Below, piece after piece: positions 32,481-44,020 of a stretch of 64,000 nt of DNA. Within the stretch, counting starts at the first letter, position 1, and each line of letters begins with the position of its first letter. Location of the stretch: positions 58,205,579-58,269,578 of the forward strand of contig CM055101.1 in NCBI GenBank assembly GCA_029204225.1. The letters are read 5' to 3'. Origin of the DNA: Diphasiastrum complanatum (lineage: Eukaryota; Streptophyta; Lycopodiopsida; Lycopodiales; Lycopodiaceae). The position numbers and the translations under genes were made by a program. The notes below the pieces were generated by a model. It had not been told where the DNA came from. It ran no database searches and saw only the letters and a list, made by a program, of their open reading frames with translations.

Positions 32481-33290
32481 TACTAGGACTCCAAAGGAAC
32501 TCAACACATGACTCACCATCGGGACCAGTTTCAAAGCTACAAGCCTTTTACCCATTCTAGAGTTGTACAACTTGGAGACAACTCATCCCATTCCATTGAA
32601 GGTGAAGGAACAATCAGAATTGAATCTCAAAGAACTGATATTAAGTTGTTGTCCGATGTTTTACATGTTACCAAAAATATTCTTTATTACTAGATCTTGT
32701 GCATAGTGATATTTGTGGCCCAATGCAGAGTTCTTCCACAAGGGGAGCTCTTTATTTTCTAACTTTTATTGATGATTTTTCTCGAAGAACTGCAACTTAT
32801 TTTCTAAAGAACAAATCTGAGACTTTCAAATTCTTCAAGCAGTTCAAGGCATCTGCAGAAAATCAAACCCAAAGGAAAATAAAAACTCTACATTCTGATG
32901 GAGGGGGAGAATACATCTCCACCGAGTTCAAGGAGTTTTGCAAGGCCTATGAAATACATCAACAATACACCACTAGCTACTCACCATAGTCCAACGGAGT
33001 AGCAGAAAGGAAGAATCAGACACTTATTGAAATTGCCAAAATGATGGCCCATGTTTCTCTTCCAAAGAAGTTTTGGGCAGAAGCTGTCACTACGGCTGCC
33101 TGTTTGCATAATTAATCCATCACTAAGGCCTTGAATGGCAAGACACCTTATGAGGTGTGGACTGGATTGAAACCAACACTCAAAAATATTTGAGTTTCTG
33201 GTTGCATTGCCTACACTCAGATCCCTGCTGATCTAAGAAAGAAACTGGGGGACAACACAAGTAGAAAATTGATTTTCATAGGCTACTCCT
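32481..33290 (+). pseudogene. CopF protease remnant and integrase
   Basis: The protease box reads WY-stop-DSKGTQHMTHH, so the usual DSGA active site is lost. The integrase has DICGPMQSSSTRGALYFLTF, IDDFSRRTATYFLKN, KTLHSDGGGEYISTEFKEFC, an out-of-frame-by-stop SNGVAERKNQTLIEIAKMMA, and ALNGKTPYEVWTGLKPTLKN. The catalytic D-D-E residues are recognisable but stops at ~32990 and ~33115 break it. Confidence 0.87.
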
Positions 33291-33383
33291 TGTTGGAAAG
33301 AGGGGTGTGAAGAAAGATAACTCAAAAAAGAAACGAACACGAAAAGAAGCAAACTCGAAAAAGAAACGAACTCGAATGGAAAA

Positions 33384-33990
33384 TGTTCGTGCGCAGCGGA
33401 ATAAGCTATCTCACTCTTTTCTCAAGCATGACTACGCCTATCAGTCTCGAACAGAACATTAGTGATAGAAATCGTGTTCGATTTGATTATGTAGCCAAAC
33501 ATTAAGCATCAAAACATCAGACAGATAATTGGTCGCGAACAGCTAGACAAATTATTAGTCGCGAATTTTTCGCGAAGAGCTAGACTGATAATCAATTACG
33601 AATTAGTTGCGAAAAGCAAGACTAAATATTAGTCGCAAACAGCTAGACTAATAATAATTCGCGAATAGAAAACCAGACAGAACGTAGAAAAGCATTGCAA
33701 TATTGACACAAATTTGAACGTAGAACAAACAGAGTTGTAATCAGATTAAGTATAACAAAATATACAGGTCAATAATACAGGTGAGCACAAAACAATAGCG
33801 GATGTAATTGCATGCTTCACAAAGCTAATCACGCAATTTGTAAAGGCGATGAACCTATTACTGACAATACATCTGGATTCTCTCTTCTATTCTATTCTGA
33901 TGTCGTTCTGAAGTCATTACATTATTTGAATACGCAGATGGTATTCAATATATACATAATTTTTATAGGTGTGCAAATAAAGAATTCAGG
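33384..33990 (+). repeat. LTR-like repeat, right copy
   Basis: Same sequence type and orientation as 27016-27650, preceded by a 70-bp purine-rich run of GAAACGAACTCGAA-like units that could serve as a polypurine tract. Confidence 0.6.
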
Positions 33991-34029
33991 AGTGACCAAT
34001 CTCGTTTATCTTCATGATCCAGGTTGAAA

Positions 34030-34452
34030 AACCATTCGTGTGCTCAATCGATCATGGTCATCGAGAAGAGTTGTACCATGGCTTCTGGAGATGTTTCGCC
34101 ATAGACATCACATGCGTTCTCAAAGACTTGAAGAAATCTCCGAGGGTCAGAATTGTCGTCGTACTTAGGAAGATCTAGCTTTGGTGTTTGTTTTTCATAA
34201 TGCAGTCCGTGGTTAGCAAAGGCCCTGTTTAAGTGAGCTCTTGCTTGTGAGGATTCAACAGCGTGAAATTGCAGTCAGTCGTATGCAACATCTGCTCTCA
34301 TAGGTTCCCATCTCTCGAATGGGTTGGTAGATGGCTCATGGATTTGTGATTTCATTCGAGAGTACCTATTGTATCGATCCTGTTTTGTGGAGGGAGATAC
34401 CATATCCGGTGGATAATCCTCTGTGGTATTAGGATCGTAAGGACGATCCATA
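34030..34452 (-). pseudogene. Athila/Tat-like gypsy gag N-terminus
   Basis: Minus-strand ATG at 34452: MDRPYDPNTTEDYPPDMVSP, RMKSQIHEPSTNPFERWEPM, RADVAYD-stop, then SSQARAHLNRAFANHGLHYE and LDLPKYDDNSDPRRFLQVFE (the FDGxxDPxxFLxxFE box of gypsy gag). One in-frame stop. The rest of the element is gone; 5' leader, PBS and LTR follow at higher coordinates. Confidence 0.72.
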
Positions 34453-34631
34453 TGGAAAATCTAGAGTAGCTTAGGATAGGGTATTTAGGTCTCTTGGAAT
34501 CTTTTTGTGGTTTTATGGTTTTTTTTTTTTAACACTTCGGGTTTAAAATATATCAAGGTATTTTAATCAGAGTATAGTGATTTGTATGTGTCCAAATATC
34601 ACAGTGTTTGCAATGACGATTAAGATTTGAA

Positions 34632-35060
34632 AGATAGGCACAGTTGAGATGTTAATGGAGAGGCTCGGTCGAGATCTTAACGGAGAAATTCGGTTGAGAT
34701 CCTGAGAGAGAGACCCGGTTGCGAACCTGACGGAGAGACGCGATTGAGATCCTGACGAAGAGACGCAGTCGAGATCCTGACGGAGAGACCCGATCGAGAT
34801 CCTGACGGAGATACTCGGTCGAGATTCTGACGGAGAGTCGCGGTCGAGACCGTTATGTGGAGACTCGATTGAGATCCAAAGCGGAGTACTCGGTTGAGAT
34901 CTGAGTTATGGCTTCGAGTTAATGAAAAGGCCCGGTTGAGATCTCAATGAAATTACTCAGTTGAGGACTGATCGATAAGTCTCGGTGGAGATTTCAACTG
35001 ATTGCTTACATCGAGAGATGAACTCGAGACTCGGTCGAGATTATAAGTCAAGACTCGGTT
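34632..35060 (-). repeat. 25-bp minisatellite in the gag leader
   Basis: Nine contiguous 25-bp units from 34632 to ~34856 with the consensus GGAGAGACCCGGTCGAGATC-CTGAC, then degenerate units to ~35060 that keep TCGGTYGAGATY. It lies between gag and PBS of the Athila-like element. Confidence 0.9.
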
Positions 35061-35292
35061 GAGAGTTTACAAGTGGCTTCAGGACTAAATGAAATGGGGC
35101 TCGACCCGGTCCAGACATGGGTCATGGGAATCGGCCAGGTGATGAGCGTGAAGTCGCAGTCGAGAATAGAGCAAGACACTCGATCAAGACCAGAGTGACA
35201 AACTTGGTCGAGATGGCGGTCGTGAGACTTCAAGAGTTTGTTTGCTACCACAGATTAGACGGTTTTGTGAATATGTGTGTCTATGTAGTGGT

Positions 35293-35305
35293 GGAAATGG
35301 CGCCA
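35293..35305 (-). other. primer binding site of Athila/Tat-like element
   Basis: Minus-strand TGGCGCCATTTCC. TGGCGCC is the start of the Asp-tRNA-type PBS used by Athila/Tat elements. It sits two bases after the LTR end. Confidence 0.72.
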
Positions 35306-35307
35306 AA

Positions 35308-36415
35308 TGTCCACAGATTCCTCCAAAGAATCTGTCAACAAAAGTTTATTCTCTCATCTTGATTTCCAAATCTCTGGAAACCGGGTGTTTCTGCCCGTTC
35401 CAAGTAGCTGGCTCGTTAGGATTTATCTTCTTGGATTAAGTCGGTTCAGGCAAAAGGGTTTTACAATCTATTACTACATATTTTCTAGCCTGTCAATGGG
35501 ATGATTAAGATTCGAACACATTCACATGCAGCCAAGACTCGTTCACAAACAAGTGAACAATCAACAATTCTTGCTACTATTTAACTCTAGATATTCAAAA
35601 ACAATAATGCACCTAGATTAATCTACATATCAAGAACAAGAACAAGAAACTAACTACCTAGCAACATATTAGCAATCCAAGAATCAAGAAACACCATCTC
35701 TTGATTCTTGGATAACCCAAGAACAATAAAAACTGGATTGTTAGAAGATATGCAGGATCTGAACCACAATTCCAACCTATTTAGTTTACCTGGATGCTGG
35801 GAATCACTTAAACAAGAACAAGAAACTAATTCACACTAATCCACAATGCATGAAGAAAGAAAGCAGGAAGTTTACTCTATTCCACATCCACAAACAAGAG
35901 AAAGCAAAGCATGTTCATAGGAGATTCACTCAAGAAAACATCCATGAACAAGGAGCTCCAAGATTGCCAATAACTCGTGGAAGATCTTCTTTATTCAATC
36001 AAGAGGAAATGACAATACAAGTAAAGCTCCCTCACAAGAGAGGGGGTCTCTTAAATAGTCCAAGGGGCTACCCATGTGGAGCCTAAGTGGCAATTCCACA
36101 AACTTACAAATTCCAAGTGGAATTAACTCTTCCACTAGAGGTCACCATCAAAAGGTGGGTCACTCTAATTTATTTAAGAGGGGTCTACATTTATTACATT
36201 GCCTAGGAATAACACTAGCTCTTATATGGTCATTCCTTTGTCGGGATTCACCATGTAGGCTCACTTAAAGATAAATCTGTATTCCTAGCTAGAATTCCTC
36301 GACTCTCATCTTCTTCCTGCTCTCCTCCTTCTGAGACCTCCTCGGTCTAGAGTGAGAGGTGCTCTTCATTACAGCTCAGCTCGGCATCTGGGGGATTCTC
36401 TGGAATCTGCTAACA
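35308..36415 (-). repeat. Athila/Tat-like 5' LTR
   Basis: From plus-strand TGTCCACAG at 35308 to GCTAACA at 36415 (minus TGTTAGCAG...CTGTGGACA). About 1.1 kb, within the usual long-LTR range of this group. A TATA-like TTTAAGAGACC lies near 36050 on the minus strand. The right boundary is inferred from the TG/CA rule only. Confidence 0.5.
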
Positions 36416-36490
36416 AGGAATAAGGTCTTAAAGTATTAAATGTAAATAGCTTCTTTGGTAAAATCAACTGGCCGAAGATTGCGAAAGCAT

Positions 36491-36860
36491 GTGTCACAAT
36501 TTTCGCTTACCAAAAGTGGTATGTATACTTAACATAAAAAATTCCACACTGGTGTCACAATTTTCGCTAAACACAGTGGGAATTATACATGAAGCGAAGG
36601 TGTCGGGTTTTTCGCATATTTTCTATATGCTGGAAACAAGTTGGAAACAAATACTAACAATGTCACATTTTTCAAAAAATGAAAACAACAAGTGGATGTG
36701 ACAAGTAAATGGCAAGCGTACTAACAAAAGTTCTGGTTTTTCACAAAACAAGGTATGGAAAAAACATCAAAAATGAACATTGGTGTCGCATTTTTCGGCA
36801 CAAATAAAACGGTGAACCTTACAAACGTATGTGGAACAATGATTGTCACATATTTCGCAT
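36491..36860 (+). repeat. ~60-bp degenerate repeat with TGTCACATTTTTCGC core
   Basis: The core GTGTCACAATTTTCGC or a variant starts near 36492, 36553, 36600, 36661, 36731 (weak), 36784 and 36844, i.e. about every 60 bp. The spacers are less conserved and A-rich. Confidence 0.75.
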
Positions 36861-36899
36861 TATTTGCAAAATTTGCGAAGTTGATCTTGTTATTTCTGT

Positions 36900-37844
36900 T
36901 TAGAATTCAGTCACAGTTGCTTCTGCTAATAACTGCTTTAATTTTTCGAAAGCGTCCTGGTGATCTTGTGACCAGTGATACTCAACAGATTTCTTTAATA
37001 AACATGTCAAGGGAGTTACTACTACAACATACTCTTTTATTATCCTACGATAGTATCCTACGTGGCCTAAAAATCCTTTAAGCTCACATAGATTGGTTGA
37101 TTCATTCAATTCTAAAATCATTTTAACTTTTTTGATATCGGCTTGAATGCCATCTTTTGAAATTTTGTGGCCTAGCAAAATGCCTTCCCTCATGCCAAAA
37201 TAGCATTTGGACAAATGCAATTTTAAGGATGTCTCTTGACATCCTCTTAAAGTTTTTTCTAATGCATCTAAATGATTTTTAGTGGATGAGTAAACACAGA
37301 AGTCATCCATAAAGATATCTAAGTATTTCCTCAAAAAAATTTGAAAGATATTCGTCATCATACGCTGAAATGTAGCAGGCGCATGACACAGATCGAAGGG
37401 TATACGCGTATAAGCGTAAGTCCCCCAATCAATGTCAAAAGTTGTTTTTGATCTATCTTCTTCCTTAATGAAGACTTGATTGTAACCAGAAAAACCGTCT
37501 GAAAAACTATATCTTTCGTGTCCAGCTACTTGGTCTAGGATCATGTCTATATATGGTAATGGATGATAGTCTTTTGCTGTGGCAGGATTTAACTTTCTAA
37601 AATCTTGACATACCCTTATTCTACCTGTCTTCTTCTTGGGAAGTATCACAATAGGTGATACCCATTCGCTACTTAGAACAGGATATATGATACTCGCTCT
37701 TATGCATTTATCTAATTTATCTTTCACTAATAATAAATACTTTGGATTTAACATGTATTGTCTTTGCCTAACCGGTACGGCTCCCTGGATCAAGTCTATT
37801 CTATGCTCTCCCCATTTAACCGGTATACCCGTTAAATCTTCCAT
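36900..37844 (-). pseudogene. gypsy reverse transcriptase (Athila/Ogre-like)
   Basis: A 314-codon frame with the full RT order: MEDLTGIPVKWGEHRIDLIQ, SPIVILPKKKTGRIRVCQDF, RKLNPATAKDYHPLPYIDMI, YSFSDGFSGYNQVFIKEED, TRIPFDLCHAPATFQRMM, then YLDIFMDDFCVYSS (YxDD as FMDD) and the connection region LKGFLGHVGYYRRIIKEYV. It lacks an obvious stop but has no gag, RNase H end or integrase, so it is a fragment. FMDDF(S)VYS is typical of Athila/Tat. A caulimovirid origin is disfavoured (see rejected items). Confidence 0.88.
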
Positions 37845-37882
37845 TCCCCAAGTGAATACATTTTGATATTTTTGAAAGAGTA

Positions 37883-38455
37883 TTATGTACTCTTTCCGCT
37901 CTTGGTGTCTGGCTGGTGTTTATACAAATTCATAATTTTTCCCTTACTAATTTCTATTTCTACGTAATCAGTCTTATCTACCATTCCCTCAGTCATGCTT
38001 GCTCTGGTTCCACCCAGAACTTCCCTTGACTCGGATGTTGGAAACTCATTTTCTTCCTCCTCATCTATTTCATAACATTCTATGAAATAGATCCAGGATT
38101 CTGTAGGTCCTGCTATATTCTCACCCCATCTCATAAGGTGACCTCCTAATGGACTGGTTGTGAGAATGCCTGGAAAGAATATTTGTTTGGTGGACCAATT
38201 TATAATAGCATCTGCCTGGTATAACCATGGTCTTCCAGTTAATATTGAGTATGGTGGCATATCTAATGGATTTATGACAGAGAAATTCATGACAAAAGTC
38301 TTTGTCTCTATAATTACATTAACAACCCTCAGTTCTCCTACTGGCATGCATCTAGATGCATTTGCTAAATGAATTTCATGATGAGTAGTAAGCTGGATCT
38401 GGTCCTCTAGTCCTAAATCCTTAACCATTGTAAAAGTACTGTATTTTAGGACCAT
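37883..38455 (-). pseudogene. gypsy aspartic protease region
   Basis: Upstream of the RT in the same orientation and out of frame with it. It has DLGLEDQIQLTTHHEIHLAN and NPLDMPPYSILTGRPWLYQA, the protease C-terminal ILGRPWL box (here ILTGRPWL), followed by an acidic linker (DEEEENEF). The N-terminal DTGS part is cut off by the copia LTR joined at ~38452. Confidence 0.8.
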
Positions 38456-39127
38456 AAATGGGTCTACAAAATATCCACAAGAGTGATTGGATGCTTGCTT
38501 TACAATCTATCAAAAAACTAGACACAAAAAAGTTGATCTAGATTGGCAATTTGACAAACAACAAGCATTAACAATCAAAAGCATTGATCAACAATGAAAT
38601 CCGAGCCCACATGTGTGTACTACAGGCTTTAGTACGGCCTTCAAGCTAAGAAAAAAGTAGAAATTAATTTGGTTTCATTTGGATCACAAAAACTCAATGT
38701 ACATAGTGAACTAGCTTGAGATTGCCAATGAGCTCCAAAAATATTCTATCTTCTTACTATGCGAGCTTGGAATACATAGCAAATTCGACTTCCTTCTTGA
38801 AGTTAAGTGGATTTTCAGCATGTAATAACGAAGTTAACTCACTCTTCTTGCCCTAAAATGAAACCCTAGCCTAGATCCTAGAGTTATGCTTGGTAGGTAG
38901 CTAGTTGGTCAAATTTTCACCTTAAACTTAGGTGTAGGTCCTATAAAGTAGGGATGACCACCAAATAGACATGAGGAACTCTCTTGACTTGACCTAACCT
39001 ACATTAGGAGTGGGTTGCCACGTGGAATTTTGTCCATACATGTGTGGAACCCAATTATGTACAAAATTTACACTATTCTTCATGGTTTTTGATCAATAGA
39101 TTTGCCAATTTTTGGCAATTCTTCACA
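38452..39127 (-). repeat. copia LTR (CopE-like family)
   Basis: Minus LTR starting TGTGAAGAATTGCC at 39127 with purine tract ATTGAGGAGAAG (39139-39128). It shares GAGATTGCCAATG, CATGTAATAA and CTTGCCCTAA blocks with the LTR at 49190-50119. Confidence 0.7.
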
Positions 39128-39139
39128 CTTCTCCTCAAT

Positions 39140-39534
<395 letters not shown>

Positions 39535-39559
39535 ACTAACTCTAAGGAGTCAACTACTA

Positions 39560-40106
39560 GAAGACCTGTTCTGGTCGTTTGATCTCTGCTGGAGTATCTC
39601 TATAAAAATCCCCTTTCTTTTTCAAGTGCTCATTTACTTATAGTAGTTGGAAGATCTTGTGTTATCTTAACTTTACAATTACAAGATAGTTAACAGTTGT
39701 TTAAACTTATCAATAGACCAATTTATTATTGGAACGTGAAGTGGGAATGGTCTATACTTGTGATTCCTTTTAAATCTGCAGATGGTCGTTGCGACACTCT
39801 TTGGCTTTTAACCTTCGTCCTTTTTTAAAGCCAACTGTCGCCTATGTGAAATCCCGTGTAAAAATGTAGTGTCGTATTTATTTTTTTTTCGTTTTTCTCG
39901 CATGTCAGAAATTGCATGAAAAATGCGGTGTCGCCTTTTTCGCATTTTTGGGCTGTCAAAAATTGTGAGCAAAAATGCAGACTGTTGCGACAAACAGCTC
40001 AAATATGCAGACTGTTGAAAAACAGTTCATTTTCTGCTGAGAGAGTAAAATTGAGAGAAGGAAGAAGGGTTGTTGGGATGAGTGGGAGTTAGATTAAATT
40101 CCAACA
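39560..40106 (-). repeat. CopA 3' LTR
   Basis: Minus LTR start TGTTGGAATTTAATC at 40106 behind the purine tract AAAAAGAAGGAG (40118-40107). Contains GACACCGCATTTTT/GGCGACA motifs also seen in the 36.5-kb repeat. The low-coordinate end is unknown. Confidence 0.6.
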
Positions 40107-40124
40107 CTCCTTCTTTTTAAGCTT

Positions 40125-41199
40125 ACTGCTACAAATCTGAACTGCAATTGAGATTGATCATATCTACTAAGATAGAATGTTTATCTCTAGACAATGGCTT
40201 TGTCAAAATATCAGCCAACATACTGTCTGTGTGACAATAACTCAGTACAACATCTTTATTCTAAACTTTCTCTCTAAGAAAATGGAACTGAACTTCTATG
40301 TGTTTAGTTCTAGCATGAGTACGTGGGTTCAGAGATAGAGCTATGCAGCTCTGATTGACGCACTAGAGTATTGTTGGGCTGATTTGTGAGAATTGCAGAT
40401 CATGTAAAAACCTTCTGAGGCAGATTATCTCCTTCAATGCTGATGTAGCTGCAACATATTCGAATTCTGTGGAGGAAAATGAAATGCATCTCTGCTTTCT
40501 GTTGTTCCATGAAATGGGTCCTCCTACAAGGAAACAAATATAACCTGATGTGGATTTTCTGGTATCCATGTCTCCTGTCCAATCTAAATTTGAATATGTA
40601 ACAAATGTGAGTGCAGCTTTTGTATTATCATCATAGCTCAAAGCATAGTGCTATGTAGCTTGAATGTACTTCAGTACTCTTTGCAGAGCCTTCCAATGTT
40701 GTAAGCTTGGATTGGACATGTATTGAGACAGTGTGCTTACCACATATGCTAGATCAGGTCGCGTGCAGATCATAGAATACATTATAGATCCTATGACATA
40801 CTGATAAGAATACTTGCACATTTCTTGTTGATCTGCTTGAGTTCTGGGACACATGTATTTGGACAGCTTCGATCTTGTATCCATAGGTGTATCTATGGGC
40901 TTGTAGTCCACCATGCCATATCTGTGATTGAGGAGCTAATGACTCATCATCTAAGTCAGAATTGATTTTAGGATCATCGACCTTGAGATCTAAAGTGGGA
41001 ATCTTGGCTGAAACGTTATCCTTAAGGTCGTAGAATTGATCTTCAACAAAGACTACATCTCTACAAAAGACTTTCGTGAAAGTGGATTGTAGAGCTTGTA
41101 TACTTTCTAGTTAGGAGAGTAACCTATGAAATTCGATTTTTTGCTAGTATTATCTAGCTTCTTTCCCAACTCAACAGGGACTTGAGAGTATGCAATACA
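40125..41199 (-). pseudogene. CopA integrase C-terminus and RNase H with RT deleted
   Basis: Minus strand. The integrase end reads CIAYSQVPVELGKKLDNTSK, KSNFIGYSPN and KVYKLYNP. It then jumps to MVDYKPIDTPMDTRSKLSKY, VIGSIMYSMICTRPDLAYVV and the copia RNase H (MDTRKSTSGYICFLVGGPIS, WNNRKQRCISFSSTEFEYVA, SMLADILTKPLSRD). The whole RT catalytic domain is missing between them. Interrupted at 41199 by CopB; the integrase continues at 44670. Confidence 0.85.
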
Positions 41200-41855
41200 T
41201 GTGAAGAATTTCAGACCAATGATGATCCAATCCACTAAAAGATCTTGGGTTACAAAAGAAGCTACTCTACCAATCTCACCAATGTAGAAAAATCAGCATC
41301 TACACACAAAATGAGATGCAAACTCTAATAGAACTTGATCAAACATGAATCAAAAGCTAAAGTACTATTTTTATCCGTACAAAATCATCAAGCTACTGTA
41401 TTTCACACTTGTGGATCCAAAAATAACAAATATAGATCATTCTACACATAGAATTGCATGCAATCACAAGTATAGTGCACCAATGAATAGTAGAACCCAA
41501 GAGAACCATGTATAAGCATAAAATGAGATAGAGAAGAGAGAAGATGAGATAGATAAGAGAAAAAAAAAAAAGGTCTCTCCACGAGTTACATCCTTTTATA
41601 GTAGGTCCAAATCCTATTTGGCCACTTGGCTTTTCCACCAAAATGCAAACCCTAATATTTTTGGGTCTAGATTCAAAGTACCCAACATTCAAATTTGAAT
41701 CTACTCAAACTCAACTTCTAACTTTCCCACACTTTCAAAAGTGTTTATTCAAATGAAATTTAGACTAATGAACTTTGAAAAGTCAAACTCTAAGTCTAAA
41801 ATAAAGTTGGTCTCAATCTGCCAAATATGGAAATGTAGAAAATTTGATCAAACTA
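41200..41855 (-). repeat. CopB 3' LTR, truncated
   Basis: Aligned along its whole length with 44021-44646, about 92-94% by eye. It lacks the TGTGAAAGATTCAACTAG start. Confidence 0.88.
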
Positions 41856-42514
41856 AAATCATCAATGAATGTTACATACATCTTAGCTCCACTATTGCTA
41901 ATTGTAATAAATCCATGAATATTCGAATGTACAAGTTCAAAAGGCTTTGCAGATCTAGATGTAGATCTAGTATAAGGTAATCTATGTGACTTAGACAAAG
42001 CACAAGACTCACAAACATGTTTGATGCCACTTAAGGAACTTGGAAGACCTATCACAACCTTCTTTCTAGCCATTACCTCCAATGACTTGAAGTTGAGGTG
42101 TCCCATCCTTTTATGCCAAACCTCTTGAATAGGTATTTGATCTCTTGCAAAAAAGCCAACTTGGTTAGCAATAACAGAAGCATATAGTTTGAACAACTTC
42201 CCTTGTCTTTTACCTTTTCCAATCAAGACATCCTTTCTTTTGATCATACAAGCATCTCTATCAAACTCAACCTTGAGGCCTTTACTTAGCATTTGACTCA
42301 CACTAAGCAAATTCTTGGTAATAGATGGAATAAACAAGACATCCTCCAAATGAACATTCCTATTTGTAGAGAGAGAAATAGGAATTGTGCCAGTCCCTTT
42401 GATTGCACACTCACCATCATTGGTCGTGTAGATCACCATCTTGCCATCTCCATATGCCAACAAAGAAGTGAAATACTCTTTGTGAAAAGTCGTGTGAACT
42501 TGCTCCACTATCAA
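41856..42514 (-). pseudogene. CopB GAG-preIN and integrase start
   Basis: LAYGDGKMVIYTTNDGECAI (protease tail), then LEDVLFIPSITKNLLSVSQM, VWHKRMGHLNFKSLEVMAR and HVCESCALSKSHRLPYTRST (the HHCC zinc site is complete). FELVHSNIHGFITISNSGAK carries the first Asp position changed to Asn (HSDIxG to HSNIHG), then VTFIDDFS at the deletion joint. One frameshift separates it from gag-protease. Confidence 0.9.
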
Positions 42515-43418
42515 TCCACCAAGGATCTAGATCTCCATCATTAGCAAGCATACATGAAGAAATCACAAAAGCATCATCATTTGCATCTTGAACATCCAGA
42601 CCATCCTCATCAAGAGTAAGATAACCTTGCTTGTCTCCTTGATCTCTCTTCTTCTTGTAGCACTCACTTGCAAAGTGTCCTTTGATGTCACGATAGAAGC
42701 ACTTGAGCTTTGATCTATCCATCTTTTTGCCACTTGAAGAAGCTTCTACTTGATCTTGCCCTTTAGACCACTTACTTTTAATTTTTCCCTTGAATTTTCC
42801 CTTTGTGAACATAGCCTCCTCTTGAAGTGTCGATGTAGATCCACCTCTTGCTTGAAGCCTATATTCTTCATTGATCAAGATCTCTTGAAGATCCATCAAA
42901 CTTGGCAAAGTCTTTTGAATAGCAATACTTTGAACAATGTTAGCATGAGCATCCAACAATCCATTAATAATAACTTGAACAAGCTCTCCTTCCTTAATGC
43001 TTTCATCAATGCAAGCCAACTCATCATTCAATACTTTCATCCTCAAAACAAAAGTACTTGGACTTTCTTCATTCTTTTGCAAATAGGAAAAGATTTTCCT
43101 TATTACAGTCAACACTCTAGAAGTAGATTCATAAAGCTTCTTCAATGAATCCCAAGCATCCATAGATGAAGTACACTTACCAACTTCCTTGAGAAGCTCA
43201 TTGGTAACATTCATCTTGATAATGTGTAGAGCCCTTTTGGCCCTCTTATCATACCTCATTTTTTCTTGTTGTGTTGTTGGTCTCTCCTCCAAACCTACAG
43301 CAATATCCAAAACATCATTCATCTCAAGAAGTGATTCCATCCTCACTTTCCACAATGAATAGTTACTTGAGGTAAGCCTATCATTGGCTTCCAGCATGAC
43401 TCCACTTGATGTTGCCAT
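42417..43418 (-). pseudogene. CopB gag-protease
   Basis: A 333-codon frame from ATG 43418: MATSSGVMLEANDRLTSSNY, SLWKVRMESLLEMNDVLDIA, RALHIIKMNVTNELLKEVGK and the UBN2 body. The zinc knuckle CFYRDIKGHFASEC has Arg for the second Cys. The protease box WWIDSGASSH is intact. The frame then shifts (FSQRVFHFFVG tail) close to 42520. It is the best preserved copia reading frame in the window. Confidence 0.9.
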
Positions 43419-44008
43419 GTAGCAATGACCTGATCTTCTTTTTCAACTCGTTTCAATACACAAAGAACTCCTTTGAACAACAACAAATGTTTTCAAAAGA
43501 AATCACAAAGATTTGAAACTATCTCAAAAATTCTCTTCTAGCACTTATACCAAGCAAATCAACACATAAAATCATGAAATCTTGATCAACCTATGATCTA
43601 TCCTCAATATAATGACTTTTGCCACTTCCTAAGATTGAAACACTTTCAAATGAAGTATAGAAATCTCACTATCTAGAGATCCAATCAAAATTATGGTTTT
43701 GACAAAATCACAAAAAATTGATTACTCCAAATCTACATGCAAATGCTGAAAATTTGATATGCAATCTATTAGCCACCACTTAGGCTAATCCAATGATCCA
43801 AAAATCGGCCAAATCTAGTATGTGAACTCAAAAATAGGAACTAATCAGGTTTATGAACCTATATAGGATTTTGATCTACAAAAAATCCAATCTACAAAAG
43901 CAAAAAAATTTGACTTTGGTGTAGAATCCTCTCTAGCATGCTCTAGCCTTGATAACTTCACCAAATCATTGATAGATATGATTTCTTCTTTCATAACCTG
44001 AAACACAA

Positions 44009-44020
44009 GCTTTGATACCA
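44009..44020 (-). other. CopB primer binding site
   Basis: Minus TGGTATCAAAGC directly after the LTR end, one base from the Met-tRNA site. Confidence 0.85.

Larger units (their letters stand above)
30854..33290 (+). mobile_element. copia element (CopF), 5' half
   Basis: Plus-strand element: 5' LTR, PBS, gag, degenerate protease and integrase in order, ending abruptly after FIGYS in the integrase C-terminus. RT, RNase H and the 3' LTR are absent. The GAG-preIN region is also deleted (the frame runs from NILYY straight into DLVHSDICGP). Confidence 0.82.

Noticed and set aside
36900-38455. Endogenous pararetrovirus (caulimovirid)
   Set aside because: Protease and RT motifs (ILTGRPWL, FMDDFCVYS, LCHAPATFQ) and the long acidic linker fit Athila/Tat gypsy elements; no movement or coat protein motif is near.
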